Origin: a virus | Virus record (IMG/VR): IMGVR_UViG_3300024520_003753 | Span: 1 to 25,745 of that record | DNA: 25,745 nucleotides | Direction: 5' to 3' (one strand) | Part shown: one piece after another, positions 7,085 through 14,654 of the stretch | Position numbering within the stretch: position 1 is the stretch's first letter | Layout: every line of letters begins with the position of its first letter | Program-made: the position numbers and the translations under genes | Notes under the pieces: model-generated | Database searches by the model: none | Told to the model about the DNA's origin: nothing | The model's input: only the letters and a program-made list of their open reading frames with translations

Positions 7085-7725
7085 TTATATGTGAGCCGAC
7101 AATAGGAAACATTAATTATTTGTGCCACGAAGCAACGGTAGATTTTGTAAAACATTGTAAAGAGTATGAACAGCGGTCAGAATACAAGTTTTTCAAAACG
7201 ACATTAGGAAGACTTATGATTGCTTATGCAAGAGAGAAGTTTGCAGAATTTGCGGTAGATGGCGGGTTTGACTACATAATCTTCATGGATGATGACCATA
7301 TTGTTCCGTCAGACTTATTTGAACGATTGCAGTCACATCTTGATAAATACGATATTGTAGCCCCTTTGTGTTTACAGAGATCACCGCCACACAACCCAGT
7401 GATATATAAGGAAGGAGAAAGAATAATACAAGGGATAAAGTATAGAGAGAACAATTTTCATACTAAGTGGCACAAAGGTGATCTAGTGACAGATGCTGAT
7501 GCAATAGGATTCGGATTTGCGATAATCAAGGTAGACTTGTTCAAACGAGTTCCTAAACCTTGGTTTTTCTTTATGGACCCAGTAGGTGAAGATATAGCGT
7601 TCTGTATGAAAGCAAAGCCTCATGGATGCAAAATACTGGTAGACACAAGTGTAGAATCACCACATTTGGGCGATCCACCAATTATAACATGGAGTGATTA
7701 TGAACGAGAAAAAGACCGCGATTGA
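6940..7725 (+). CDS. GT-A-fold glycosyltransferase (family 2-like)
   Basis: This probably transfers a sugar from a nucleotide donor in the cytoplasm. Numbering from the ATG at 6940 (261 residues), the core opens with the beta-strand KVIICEP near 47-53 and carries the metal-binding MDDDH at 116-120 inside YIIFMDDDHIVPSDLF. A late GEDIAFC supplies the acidic base expected in GT2 enzymes, and SPHLG near the end supplies a His ligand. No membrane helix is seen. The start is uncertain: the frame is open from a GTG at 6871, and 6940 has GGGAGG 11 bases upstream, which is long spacing. Starts at GTG 6964 or 7033 are also possible. The 5' part overlaps the zinc-ribbon gene. Acceptor unknown. Confidence 0.8.
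   Translation: MGNSKWEEVCRPQTQTDGQGIIYRGRNDPRIVAQAQEFAKEWKDKTKVIICEPTIGNINYLCHEATVDFVKHCKEYEQRSEYKFFKTTLGRLMIAYAREKFAEFAVDGGFDYIIFMDDDHIVPSDLFERLQSHLDKYDIVAPLCLQRSPPHNPVIYKEGERIIQGIKYRENNFHTKWHKGDLVTDADAIGFGFAIIKVDLFKRVPKPWFFFMDPVGEDIAFCMKAKPHGCKILVDTSVESPHLGDPPIITWSDYEREKDRD
7691..7694 (+). promoter_or_regulatory. Shine-Dalgarno that sets the start at 7700
   Basis: GGAG is five bases from the ATG at 7700, and a GTG at 7694 (the longer frame) overlaps the site itself, so the ATG is chosen. It lies inside the upstream gene, giving a 26-base overlap. Confidence 0.55.
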
Positions 7726-8464
7726 CGTAGTAATGCCGACATGGGAAAATGAACGTATGGCTACGGTAGCGAAACAGACTATCACGCAGAATACGTCGTT
7801 ACCGATTAGGTTCTACAAAGACGAGCAGAAGGTCACGAATAAAGGGTGGATGTGGTACTGCAACGAGGGATTGAAAGAGTCGTTGGACAACTATGATTCT
7901 GAGTATGTTCTTTTGACGAATGACGATATACAGGTAGGCCCCATGACTGATTGGGCTATACAGATGACGATGATTATGGACAAGTTCAAAGATATAGGAG
8001 CTGTAGGCCCGTTGACGAACAGAGCATGTGGGTGGTCGGTGCTTAATGAGCAGAACTGTTTAAAAGGCAATATAGACTTCTTCAAAGTACCGTACATAAG
8101 TTTTTTCTTCATTCTGTTGAGGAAAGAGGCTATTAAGAAAGTAGGGTACTTGGATGAGAACTTGCCTGGTGGTGACGATTTAGACTTGTCGTTCAGACTG
8201 ATAGACGCAGGGTATTCGGTAGCGATAACTCCGAAGGTGTATGTGAACCATCTGTATGCTCAGACAGGTAAACGAATATATGGTAGCTATTGGGACAGTC
8301 CTGTAATGTCGGAGAAAATACATAAAGCCTTATGTGACAAGCACGGATTTAAACGAGTGATTTGTGCGTTCACAGGCTACGAGGAGAAGAAAGATGAGAA
8401 AACTGATAGTGGTAGCATGTCTGTTGATAGCGACAGGAGTATGGGCGAAAAACAAAAGGTCTGA
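7700..8464 (+). CDS. Glycosyltransferase family 2 (rhamnosyltransferase-like)
   Basis: The 254-residue GT-A enzyme has the nucleotide-sugar fold: start strand IDVVMPTWEN (8-17), a DxD-type TNDD at 73-76 for metal and diphosphate, an AVGPLTN segment, and the acceptor-side GGDDLDLSFRLIDAGY (157-172), in which the second acidic pair is the likely catalytic base. H184 follows. This arrangement is typical of GT2 enzymes that build surface polysaccharide. The last about 24 residues are Ser/Asp-rich and are encoded by DNA that also encodes the next gene's signal peptide in another frame, so they are probably unconstrained. It overlaps the previous glycosyltransferase by 26 bases; the two may act in sequence. 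Confidence 0.88.
   Translation: MNEKKTAIDVVMPTWENERMATVAKQTITQNTSLPIRFYKDEQKVTNKGWMWYCNEGLKESLDNYDSEYVLLTNDDIQVGPMTDWAIQMTMIMDKFKDIGAVGPLTNRACGWSVLNEQNCLKGNIDFFKVPYISFFFILLRKEAIKKVGYLDENLPGGDDLDLSFRLIDAGYSVAITPKVYVNHLYAQTGKRIYGSYWDSPVMSEKIHKALCDKHGFKRVICAFTGYEEKKDEKTDSGSMSVDSDRSMGEKQKV
8381..8386 (+). promoter_or_regulatory. Shine-Dalgarno that sets the start at 8394
   Basis: GAGGAG lies seven bases before the ATG at 8394. This start places a signal peptide at the very N-terminus, while the longer GTG start at 8364 would put ten extra basic residues before it. Confidence 0.6.
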
Positions 8465-8771
8465 TTATACTGCGGTAGAAGAGCCTGTAGGTGTAGCACT
8501 TTCTAATGATGCGTGGACAGCAATACCAGTGGTAAATAATCGAAGAATAGCAGTTAAACTAGATTTACCTGCGGGTGAGACAGATTATGTATCGCTTCTT
8601 TGGTCGCCAGACTCAAGCTCTCCTTCAGCAGGAACGACTCTTGGTGACAAGTATATTGAAGCAAACCCGCCTTGGATATTGCCGATAAACAAGAATGTGT
8701 ATTTATACGGTCTAGCTTCAGGCGATGGTGCTGTGACTATCAATGCACAGGACTTATTGGGGGAATACTAA
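8394..8771 (+). CDS. Exported small beta protein with signal peptide
   Basis: The 125-residue product begins with a classic Sec signal: MRKL, then the hydrophobic IVVACLLIATGVWA, with a likely cleavage after WAK or VWA near residue 19. The mature part reads as a small beta-sandwich: a VGVALSNDAW strand, a NNRRIAVKL strand, then VYLYG and TINA. The same order (Val-rich strand, Arg-containing turn, aliphatic strand, VY segment, final strand) appears in the 92-residue protein at 23554, which lacks a signal. Virion proteins are not normally secreted, so the signal peptide is unusual. It could be a cell-envelope protein that blocks superinfection, or a glycan-binding one. It overlaps the upstream gene by 71 bases and shares one base with the next gene. 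Confidence 0.75.
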   Translation: MRKLIVVACLLIATGVWAKNKRSDYTAVEEPVGVALSNDAWTAIPVVNNRRIAVKLDLPAGETDYVSLLWSPDSSSPSAGTTLGDKYIEANPPWILPINKNVYLYGLASGDGAVTINAQDLLGEY

Positions 8772-9385
8772 TGAATAAAATAATTGGAGGGATTGCGATA
8801 TTCTTTTGTTTAGCTTTTGCGTTTCATGGAATAAAAACAATACATGCGGTACAAAATGCGTCTATAGCAGCAGGAAATGTACTTGATGACGGGGATGGCA
8901 CATATTCATTTGATGGTGCAGTGACTATGGATAGCACTCTTGATGTTGCTGGTGATGTAACAGTAGTAGATGAAGTAACTACTACGGGGACTATACCAAG
9001 ACATTATTCTTTGGCAGATGCAGGCGAAACTCCACGATTAACATTAGGACAAGGTGCTGTAGATGGGTCAGCGAATAATAATTTTGGTGAACTGATTATT
9101 GATGGTGATGGTGCAAGTGGCGGTGGTACAGATGATGTTGTGTTACGGACATACTATGCTTCTGCGTATCATACAATAGTTTCAAATCCTATCGGTGAAG
9201 AAGGATTGGTTTTTGGTGGGTATGCACAATTAAAATCTACGACAACTGCGGGTATGGAAGGAACAACTCCGACAGCTATTGGTCAAGCATATATATTAAG
9301 TACAGGGCTAGGTATTTTTGTATCTTCGGGAATTAATCAAGGTGAATTTGGATATATTGCATTAGGAAATATGCCTGCACCGTAA
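8771..9385 (+). CDS. Exported or membrane-anchored fibre-like protein
   Basis: The 204-residue product starts with MNKIIGG, then a hydrophobic stretch (about 5-26) fitting a signal peptide or an N-terminal anchor. The mature part has repeated short Asp/Gly/Thr/Val units (VTMDSTLDVAGDVTVVDEV, about 50-68) of the kind that form the stalks of trimeric phage fibres, and then a Gly/Ser/Thr-rich domain with many predicted strands. The TAATG overlap with the previous exported protein implies joint expression. I do not recognise a family. Possible roles include an envelope-displayed fibre fragment, a decoy or a receptor-modifying protein. Its fibre-like sequence and export signal do not fit a simple structural role. 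Confidence 0.7.
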   Translation: MNKIIGGIAIFFCLAFAFHGIKTIHAVQNASIAAGNVLDDGDGTYSFDGAVTMDSTLDVAGDVTVVDEVTTTGTIPRHYSLADAGETPRLTLGQGAVDGSANNNFGELIIDGDGASGGGTDDVVLRTYYASAYHTIVSNPIGEEGLVFGGYAQLKSTTTAGMEGTTPTAIGQAYILSTGLGIFVSSGINQGEFGYIALGNMPAP

Positions 9386-9396
9386 TAGGAGGGACT

Positions 9397-9579
9397 ATGA
9401 AAATCATAGATTTTTTTTTTACGAAGCTTTTGAGCAAGAAATTCATAGCATTTCTCGCAGCATGTTGGTTCTTTAAATTAGGCATTTTGAATCAGCAAGG
9501 ATGGCTCATAATCACAGGAGTATATGTAGGGCTTGAAACAAGCTTGAATATAGCAGAGAAGTTAAAGGGGAAAGGATGA
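9397..9579 (+). CDS. Holin-like small membrane protein
   Basis: The 60-residue product has a short, charged N-terminus (KIIDFFFTKLLSKK), a hydrophobic segment of about 16 residues (FIAFLAACWFFKLGIL), a polar turn and a second one (GWLIITGVYVGLETSL), then a Lys-rich tail (AEKLKGKG). This two-helix layout is that of small class II or III holins or of holin-like proteins carried by many phages. TAGGAGGG precedes the ATG. A ten-T run at 9411-9420 encodes the Phe triplet. The lipoprotein gene follows with an ATGA overlap. No endolysin is seen in the window, so the lysis role is a guess. Confidence 0.6.
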   Translation: MKIIDFFFTKLLSKKFIAFLAACWFFKLGILNQQGWLIITGVYVGLETSLNIAEKLKGKG

Positions 9580-9782
9580 ATTTCAGACACGACATGATTT
9601 TGATAGGGACAGTAATTCTGCTGACAGCGATTGCGTTTTTTCTATCAGGGTGTGCAAGTCCAAAGGTTCACATGGTATATGTAGGATATGGTGAAAAGGC
9701 GGTGATATTTGTTCCGAGCAAGACTAAAGGCAAGTGGGTTAATTTTGAGGTGGAAGCACCTGACTATGAGGAGGTTGAATGA
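9576..9782 (+). CDS. Small lipoprotein (possible o-spanin-like)
   Basis: The 68-residue product has a hydrophobic signal followed by a lipobox LSGC (Cys near residue 26), so it is very likely lipidated and placed in a bacterial membrane. The mature part is only about 43 residues, with a beta-like middle and an acidic end (EAPDYEEVE). Residues S and P follow the lipidated Cys closely. Coming right after a holin-like gene, it recalls the Rz1 outer-membrane subunit of spanins. However, Rz1 proteins are usually Pro-rich and paired with an Rz, and neither is seen here, so this is a weak analogy. It starts in an ATGA overlap. Confidence 0.65.
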   Translation: MNFRHDMILIGTVILLTAIAFFLSGCASPKVHMVYVGYGEKAVIFVPSKTKGKWVNFEVEAPDYEEVE

Positions 9783-10624
9783 AGGTCTTAATTACGTTTG
9801 ATGACAGGGTACGACAAGATTCAACGGCCATTTACTTTTATCACGCATTTTGCAAGATAGCAGATGTCGTGAGGGCGTACAACGAGGAGCTGCCTTCGAT
9901 TGATGGCAGTAACTTTGATTTATGTATCAAGATTGACGATGGGTTATTGAGCCACAGATTTCCGAAGAAGTTCAGTGAAGTAACCAAGACTGCGTATTAC
10001 TGCATAGACTCACATCTTGATTTGAAGAACAGGATGGAGTTAGCTGAAGAAGGGAATATTGAGTACATCTTTACTGCTCAGAAACCAGCAAGTCAGCAGA
10101 AATGGCATACAGACAAAGTAAAATGGGTTCCTTTGGGCTGTGATCCGAACTTCCACATGGTCAAAGGCAAACGCACGAAATTGTACGATGTGGGGTTTGT
10201 AGGTAACGTCAATCCTCACTGGCAGATGTGTAGATTGGAGAGGTTAGATAAGTTGTTTAAAGCGTTCCCAAACTATTACTTCGGGGCAGTTTTCTTCAAA
10301 GATATGGCAGAGAAGTTTTCTGAATGCAAGATAGTGTTTAATTCTTCTGTTTTGGATGATATAAACATGCGGCATTTCGAGTCTATGGCATCAGGCAGTA
10401 TGCTTTTGACAAACAAGCTGAACTGGCAGGGGATGTTTACACCTGACAAACATTTTGTTGAGTATGATGGTGATGAGGATATGATACGGAAAGCAAAGTA
10501 TTATATTGACCATGAGGTTGAAAGAGAACGAATTGCTAATCACGGACAGATGGAAGTATTATCGAAACATAAGTATATTGACAGAGTTGAGGAGATAATA
10601 AAAACATGCTTCACACGGAAATAA
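9779..10624 (+). CDS. GT-B-like glycosyltransferase (CgeB/Glyco_trans_1_2 type)
   Basis: The 281-residue product resembles short GT-B glycosyltransferases of the group seen with CgeB-like proteins. The N-terminal half has MKVLITFDD and a YDIC-type linker. The C-terminal half has a WVPLGCDP segment (117-123), the FVGN turn (140-143) and the donor-site signature INMRHFESMASGSMLLTN (195-212), in which Glu201 and the Gly206 loop bind the nucleotide sugar. No membrane segment is present. GAGGAGG and an ATGA overlap couple it to the lipoprotein gene. The donor and acceptor cannot be read from the sequence. This type is common in polysaccharide and spore-coat glycan clusters. Confidence 0.82.
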   Translation: MKVLITFDDRVRQDSTAIYFYHAFCKIADVVRAYNEELPSIDGSNFDLCIKIDDGLLSHRFPKKFSEVTKTAYYCIDSHLDLKNRMELAEEGNIEYIFTAQKPASQQKWHTDKVKWVPLGCDPNFHMVKGKRTKLYDVGFVGNVNPHWQMCRLERLDKLFKAFPNYYFGAVFFKDMAEKFSECKIVFNSSVLDDINMRHFESMASGSMLLTNKLNWQGMFTPDKHFVEYDGDEDMIRKAKYYIDHEVERERIANHGQMEVLSKHKYIDRVEEIIKTCFTRK

Positions 10625-11262
10625 TACAGAAGATCATAGATAAGAAAGGGTACAAGTCGTATCTTGAGATAGGGCTTGATAGGGGTCTTAATTGGTCACA
10701 GATACAATGTGCTCGGAAACTCGGCTGTGATCCTATGGTACTTATCCCTGCGATGAAGTATGGGGAAACCGTGAGGTACAAGAACCAGATTATCCACATG
10801 AAAACAAGCGATGATTTTTTCTACTATTTCGGGTATGGTCAACCGATAGACCTTGTATTCATAGATGGAGAACACACGTTTGAACAATCGTTGAAAGATT
10901 TCAACAATGCACAGAAAGTTTTGAGTGATAACGGGTTGATTATAATGCACGATACCATGCCTACATCAGAGATGGAGTCTATGATATATCAGGACTTTCT
11001 AACAAAATATCGTGACTATCAAGGTGCATGGATGGGTGATGTCTGGAAAACAGTCTATTTCCTGAAACAGCGTAAGAACAACGAATATTTTACGTTAGAT
11101 ATTCCGTGTGGATTTTCTGTATTTAAGAAGAACAAGGGTGATGCACAGAAACCAGAATGTGATATAAGCAAACTAGCGTTCAAGTTTTTTGAGGAGAACA
11201 AGAAAGATGTCTTGAACTTGAAACCGATGCCGTATTTAGGAGAGTTTTTAAATGCCCGTTAA
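10606..11262 (+). CDS. Class I SAM methyltransferase (Methyltransf_24-like)
   Basis: The 218-residue product has SAM-binding motif I as LEIGLDRGLNW (20-30), the acidic IDLVFIDGEHTFEQ (81-94) with its DGEH metal/SAM pocket, and a following strand IIMHDTMP (112-119). This set matches the small methyltransferases found in O-antigen and antibiotic glycan clusters, which often O-methylate a sugar. The start overlaps the glycosyltransferase before it by 19 bases, with GAGGAG 11 bases upstream. In context it probably methylates a sugar or a glycosylated product made by the neighbouring enzymes; the substrate is inferred only. Confidence 0.85.
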   Translation: MLHTEIIQKIIDKKGYKSYLEIGLDRGLNWSQIQCARKLGCDPMVLIPAMKYGETVRYKNQIIHMKTSDDFFYYFGYGQPIDLVFIDGEHTFEQSLKDFNNAQKVLSDNGLIIMHDTMPTSEMESMIYQDFLTKYRDYQGAWMGDVWKTVYFLKQRKNNEYFTLDIPCGFSVFKKNKGDAQKPECDISKLAFKFFEENKKDVLNLKPMPYLGEFLNAR

Positions 11263-12469
11263 GACACTGTTTTTATCAGCTCCTTGGTACAACGAGAATG
11301 AATATATGATTAAATGTGGGTCTCGCTGGCCTTGGATAGTAAAAGCACCGAAACCACCGCCTGAGACGAGAGGGTTGTATAACCCGTTTCCGTTCTTCAT
11401 GATGTACGCAGCAGCGTATCTTTCGGTATCGAGGGTTGCGGATGTGTTCGTATACGACGCAGGTGCGAGGAATCATACCTATAAGATGTTCTATGACGTA
11501 GTAGGCGAGGTTGATCCTGAGATAGTTATTATGGAAGTCACGACTCCTTCTATTGGGAAAGACTTGGATATAGCAAGAGAGTTGAAGAAGAAGGGGATAG
11601 AGATAGCGTTATCAGGCACACATGCGAGTGTGTTTGCGGATGAACTGATAAAGTTGCCATATATAGACTATATCTTGAAAGGTGAGTACGAGGTATCGAG
11701 CTACGAGATGTGTCTGATGAGAACAAAGAAGGTTTACGAGTCGCACAGGATAGAACATTTGGACTCTTTGCCATCACCGTATCTTACGACTGACGATAGT
11801 ATCTACTTATATACAGACACTTTCGGGTTCAACTTCTCTATGCCACAGTTACAGGTATGGACAAGCCGAGGATGTCCTTCAAGATGCAGTTTTTGTAGTT
11901 GGAACCACACAATGACGAACCACAATTATCGGCAGAGATCAGTGAAGTCTATTGGTAAAGAGTTGACTGCATCTATACGAAAATGGAAGTTTAAGAGTGT
12001 TTTGTTTGACGACGACACGTTCAACGTGGGTGACAAGAGAGTGCAGGAGATGTGTGATTTCATGGACAAAGTAGATATTAACTGGCAGGCGATGGTCAAG
12101 ATAGACGCATGTTCTAAACACGCTTTTGGCATAATGCGTCATTCGGGATGTGACGGGTTAAAGATAGGCATAGAGACGTTTTCTCAGAGGGGACTAGATG
12201 CACTCAACAAAGGTGGAAATGCTGATCGTAATTTTGAAACTTGCGATTATTTACTTGATTTAGGATATAACGTCTTTTTGTCGTGTATAGGCAACATACC
12301 AGGCGAGACGGATGAGGATAGAGATATAACGAAGAAGAAACTGTCATATCTGTGTAGCAGGGGTGCGAAGTATCAGTACCCTAATTTAATGTCATTACCA
12401 GGGACAAAACTGTATGATTCGGGAACATTACCCAAGAAAGAAACATGGAAAGAATACGGACATTACTAA
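11252..12469 (+). CDS. B12-binding-type radical SAM enzyme 1
   Basis: The 405-residue product has a two-domain layout. An N-terminal cobalamin-binding-like fold (about 45-165) carries the LSGTHASVFADELI segment typical of this class and lacks the DxHxxG motif, as many do. The radical SAM barrel follows, with C208-x3-C212-x2-C215 (in SRGCPSRCSFCSW) binding the 4Fe-4S cluster. IETF and GIETFSQRGL-type strands follow at the usual spacing. Such enzymes often use methylcobalamin to methylate unactivated carbon; others do oxidative or ring-forming chemistry. TTAGGAG precedes the ATG by nine bases. It overlaps the next gene by 56 bases. Confidence 0.88.
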   Translation: MPVKTLFLSAPWYNENEYMIKCGSRWPWIVKAPKPPPETRGLYNPFPFFMMYAAAYLSVSRVADVFVYDAGARNHTYKMFYDVVGEVDPEIVIMEVTTPSIGKDLDIARELKKKGIEIALSGTHASVFADELIKLPYIDYILKGEYEVSSYEMCLMRTKKVYESHRIEHLDSLPSPYLTTDDSIYLYTDTFGFNFSMPQLQVWTSRGCPSRCSFCSWNHTMTNHNYRQRSVKSIGKELTASIRKWKFKSVLFDDDTFNVGDKRVQEMCDFMDKVDINWQAMVKIDACSKHAFGIMRHSGCDGLKIGIETFSQRGLDALNKGGNADRNFETCDYLLDLGYNVFLSCIGNIPGETDEDRDITKKKLSYLCSRGAKYQYPNLMSLPGTKLYDSGTLPKKETWKEYGHY

Positions 12470-13655
12470 AAGGAAGATACTTCTAATATCTCCGTTTTCG
12501 GCAGGATTAGACGATCCTATCGCATATCCACCACTCGGGCTTTTGTACCTGGCTTCAAATATGAATACGAAGTTTATTCCTGATATACTGATAATGGAGA
12601 GCGAGACCTTCGTTCAGTACGATTACGAGGTCTACGGAATAAGCGTACATTCTGTAGGTGTAGTCAAATTTGTATCTAATTTGATAGCTGAAATCCACAA
12701 GAAGAACCCTAAAGCCACGTTTATAGTAGGGGGGGCTGGTTCGGGGTTGATCCCGAGGGCAACGTATATTATTCATTTGATGGGTGAAGGCGAGAAGTTT
12801 TTTGACGTAGATACGAAGAATTTAGACAACATAAACTTCCCTGCAAGGTATTTGGTAGATTCGAGGTTTATAGTCAAAAAAGACGGTTCTCACCACACCC
12901 CGCAACCGTCAACCACGATGATAGCGACTAGAGGATGTCCCTATAGTTGTGCCTTTTGTGACAGAGAGACACATGGCAGGAAGTTAAGGAAACGGTCTTT
13001 TGAGAATATAGTGCGAGAAATCAAACAGTTAAAGCTAATGTACGGGATTAAATGGATACGGTTCGTAGACGATTGTATTACGGTGGACAAGAAGTGGTTC
13101 ATCAATTTGTGCCTAGAACTCAAGGATTTAGACATTAAATGGACTGTGTTGAGTCGTTCAGACTGTGTAGATTTGAAGCTATTAAAGCTAATGTATAGGT
13201 GTGGATGTAGGGAGATATTCTTCGGATTCGAGTCTGGTAGCCAGAAAATACTCAATTTGATGCGAAAACACAACACGGTTCAGCAAAATATAGAGGTTAT
13301 AAAACTATGCCGTGAGGCAAAAATTATCTCCTGTGCGTACATGATGTTCGGATTCCCAGGAGAAGACGCTGAAACGGTACGTGAGACCGTGAGTTTCTTG
13401 CAGAAAGCGAAGCCAGACAAGAGCAGGCTGACGACTTTCATCCCGATTCCTGGAAGTGATGTTTGGAACTATCCTGAGAAGTACGGGATTAAGATAAGAG
13501 AGAACTACGATGATTACTGGTGTTTTGACAAACACGATTTTGCATGTATTTATAGAGACGTTTCGACATCAAAGATGCGAGAATTAAGAGATAAACTGAT
13601 GCAATTCTATGTAGATGCTGGTTATAAAAAGAACTGGCAAAAGGCGGCAGTATGA
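12414..13655 (+). CDS. B12-binding-type radical SAM enzyme 2
   Basis: The 413-residue product is the second enzyme of this class in a row. The N-terminal Rossmann-like part (about 20-160) opens with KILLISPFSAGLDDP and YPPLGLLYLAS, the usual start of B12-binding radical SAM proteins, and includes the IVGGAGS loop. The cluster motif is C175-x3-C179-x2-C182 in TRGCPYSCAFCDR. The later FFGFESGSQ, YMMFGFPGED and FIPIPGSD segments match radical SAM barrel strands that contact SAM. The first ATG lies inside the upstream gene without a clear ribosome site, so translation may be coupled. It is a paralog of enzyme 1 only at family level; the two are not close copies, so they probably do different steps. 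Confidence 0.87.
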   Translation: MIREHYPRKKHGKNTDITKRKILLISPFSAGLDDPIAYPPLGLLYLASNMNTKFIPDILIMESETFVQYDYEVYGISVHSVGVVKFVSNLIAEIHKKNPKATFIVGGAGSGLIPRATYIIHLMGEGEKFFDVDTKNLDNINFPARYLVDSRFIVKKDGSHHTPQPSTTMIATRGCPYSCAFCDRETHGRKLRKRSFENIVREIKQLKLMYGIKWIRFVDDCITVDKKWFINLCLELKDLDIKWTVLSRSDCVDLKLLKLMYRCGCREIFFGFESGSQKILNLMRKHNTVQQNIEVIKLCREAKIISCAYMMFGFPGEDAETVRETVSFLQKAKPDKSRLTTFIPIPGSDVWNYPEKYGIKIRENYDDYWCFDKHDFACIYRDVSTSKMRELRDKLMQFYVDAGYKKNWQKAAV

Positions 13656-14647
13656 TTAACCCAATTATAGCGAGTTTAAAGCGAGAATGTGAAGTTTTAA
13701 GGAAGGGAGGGATCCCTAAACCGAGGATGGCGATACTCACTCCGACCTACAAGTGTAACCAGAACTGTTACTATTGTTTCTTCAAGAAGAAGAATAACGG
13801 AGATATGATAGATACAGACAAGTTCTGCACGTTCATCAAACAGATTGCGGACTTTGGGATTGAGAGTATAGAATACTGCGGAGGCGGCGAGTCACTACTT
13901 CTGCCGAATATTGAGCAGGTATTTAAGTACGCACACTCGCTTGGGTTAAGACAAGGGTTACTGACTAACGGTGTCTTATTTGACGGGGTTATAGCACAGA
14001 CATTTTTGAAGTATGGCACGTATGTCCGGTTCTCTATAGACACTATAGACAAGATAAAGTACAAAAAGATCAGAGGTGCTGATGATTGCGATAGAGTCAA
14101 GATGAACATTGAGAAAGCTATTGCGATCAAACAGAGACACGACCATATGTGCCAGATATCTCTGAAGGTCGGGTATGCAAAAGAACTAGAAATGGAGGAC
14201 ATACAAGGTGTATTTGATTTTGCTTTCAATAAACGTATTTACAGCATTCAACTGAAGAACGTATGGGATGAAAATGGAAATTATTATAACAATGATTTAC
14301 AGAAGCAGGACATCTATAAGATCATAAAGACGCATGGTACGAGGTTCAACAAGAAGATCGGTGCGAAGAAGAAGATGCGAGAACGGTGTTGGATAAGTCC
14401 TATACAAGTAACCATAGACGCATACGGAGACGTATACTTATGTTGCTACTTTCAAGGTAGGGAAGACTCGCACAAGATAGGTAATCTGCACAAAAGTAAT
14501 CTACAAGAGTTGTGGGGTTCAGAAACACATCTGAAAGCGTTGAGAAGTACGAGGATTAATGATTGCCAGAAACATGACTGTAGGATGATTAGATATATGG
14601 ATCAGTGGAGACAGCAGGAAAAGTCTAACGACATTTATTTCGTCTAG
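13652..14647 (+). CDS. Radical SAM enzyme with SPASM-type C-terminus
   Basis: The 331-residue product has C35-x3-C39-x2-C42 (in TYKCNQNCYYCF), the Gly-rich SAM motif GGGES (77-81) and a TNG strand. A Cys-rich C-terminal region follows (C246, C264, C265, C305, C310) with the CWISPIQ and GNLHKSNLQELW pattern of SPASM domains, which hold extra Fe-S clusters. SPASM enzymes often modify peptides (thioether bonds, epimerisation) or oxidise sugar and alcohol groups, as in anaerobic sulfatase maturation. In a glycan cluster, dehydrogenation of a sugar is possible; in a phage head operon, peptide modification is too. An ATGA overlap couples it to enzyme 2. Confidence 0.87.
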   Translation: MINPIIASLKRECEVLRKGGIPKPRMAILTPTYKCNQNCYYCFFKKKNNGDMIDTDKFCTFIKQIADFGIESIEYCGGGESLLLPNIEQVFKYAHSLGLRQGLLTNGVLFDGVIAQTFLKYGTYVRFSIDTIDKIKYKKIRGADDCDRVKMNIEKAIAIKQRHDHMCQISLKVGYAKELEMEDIQGVFDFAFNKRIYSIQLKNVWDENGNYYNNDLQKQDIYKIIKTHGTRFNKKIGAKKKMRERCWISPIQVTIDAYGDVYLCCYFQGREDSHKIGNLHKSNLQELWGSETHLKALRSTRINDCQKHDCRMIRYMDQWRQQEKSNDIYFV

Positions 14648-14654
14648 GAGAATT

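Noticed and set aside
8672-8770. Longer start for the exported fibre-like protein
   Set aside because: It would place 33 residues encoded in the other frame of the upstream gene before the signal-like segment; the ATG at 8771 in a TAATG overlap fits better.
9411-9420. Programmed frameshift at the ten-T run
   Set aside because: There is no conserved downstream structure and the short gene is complete in one frame, so slippage is noted only as a possibility.
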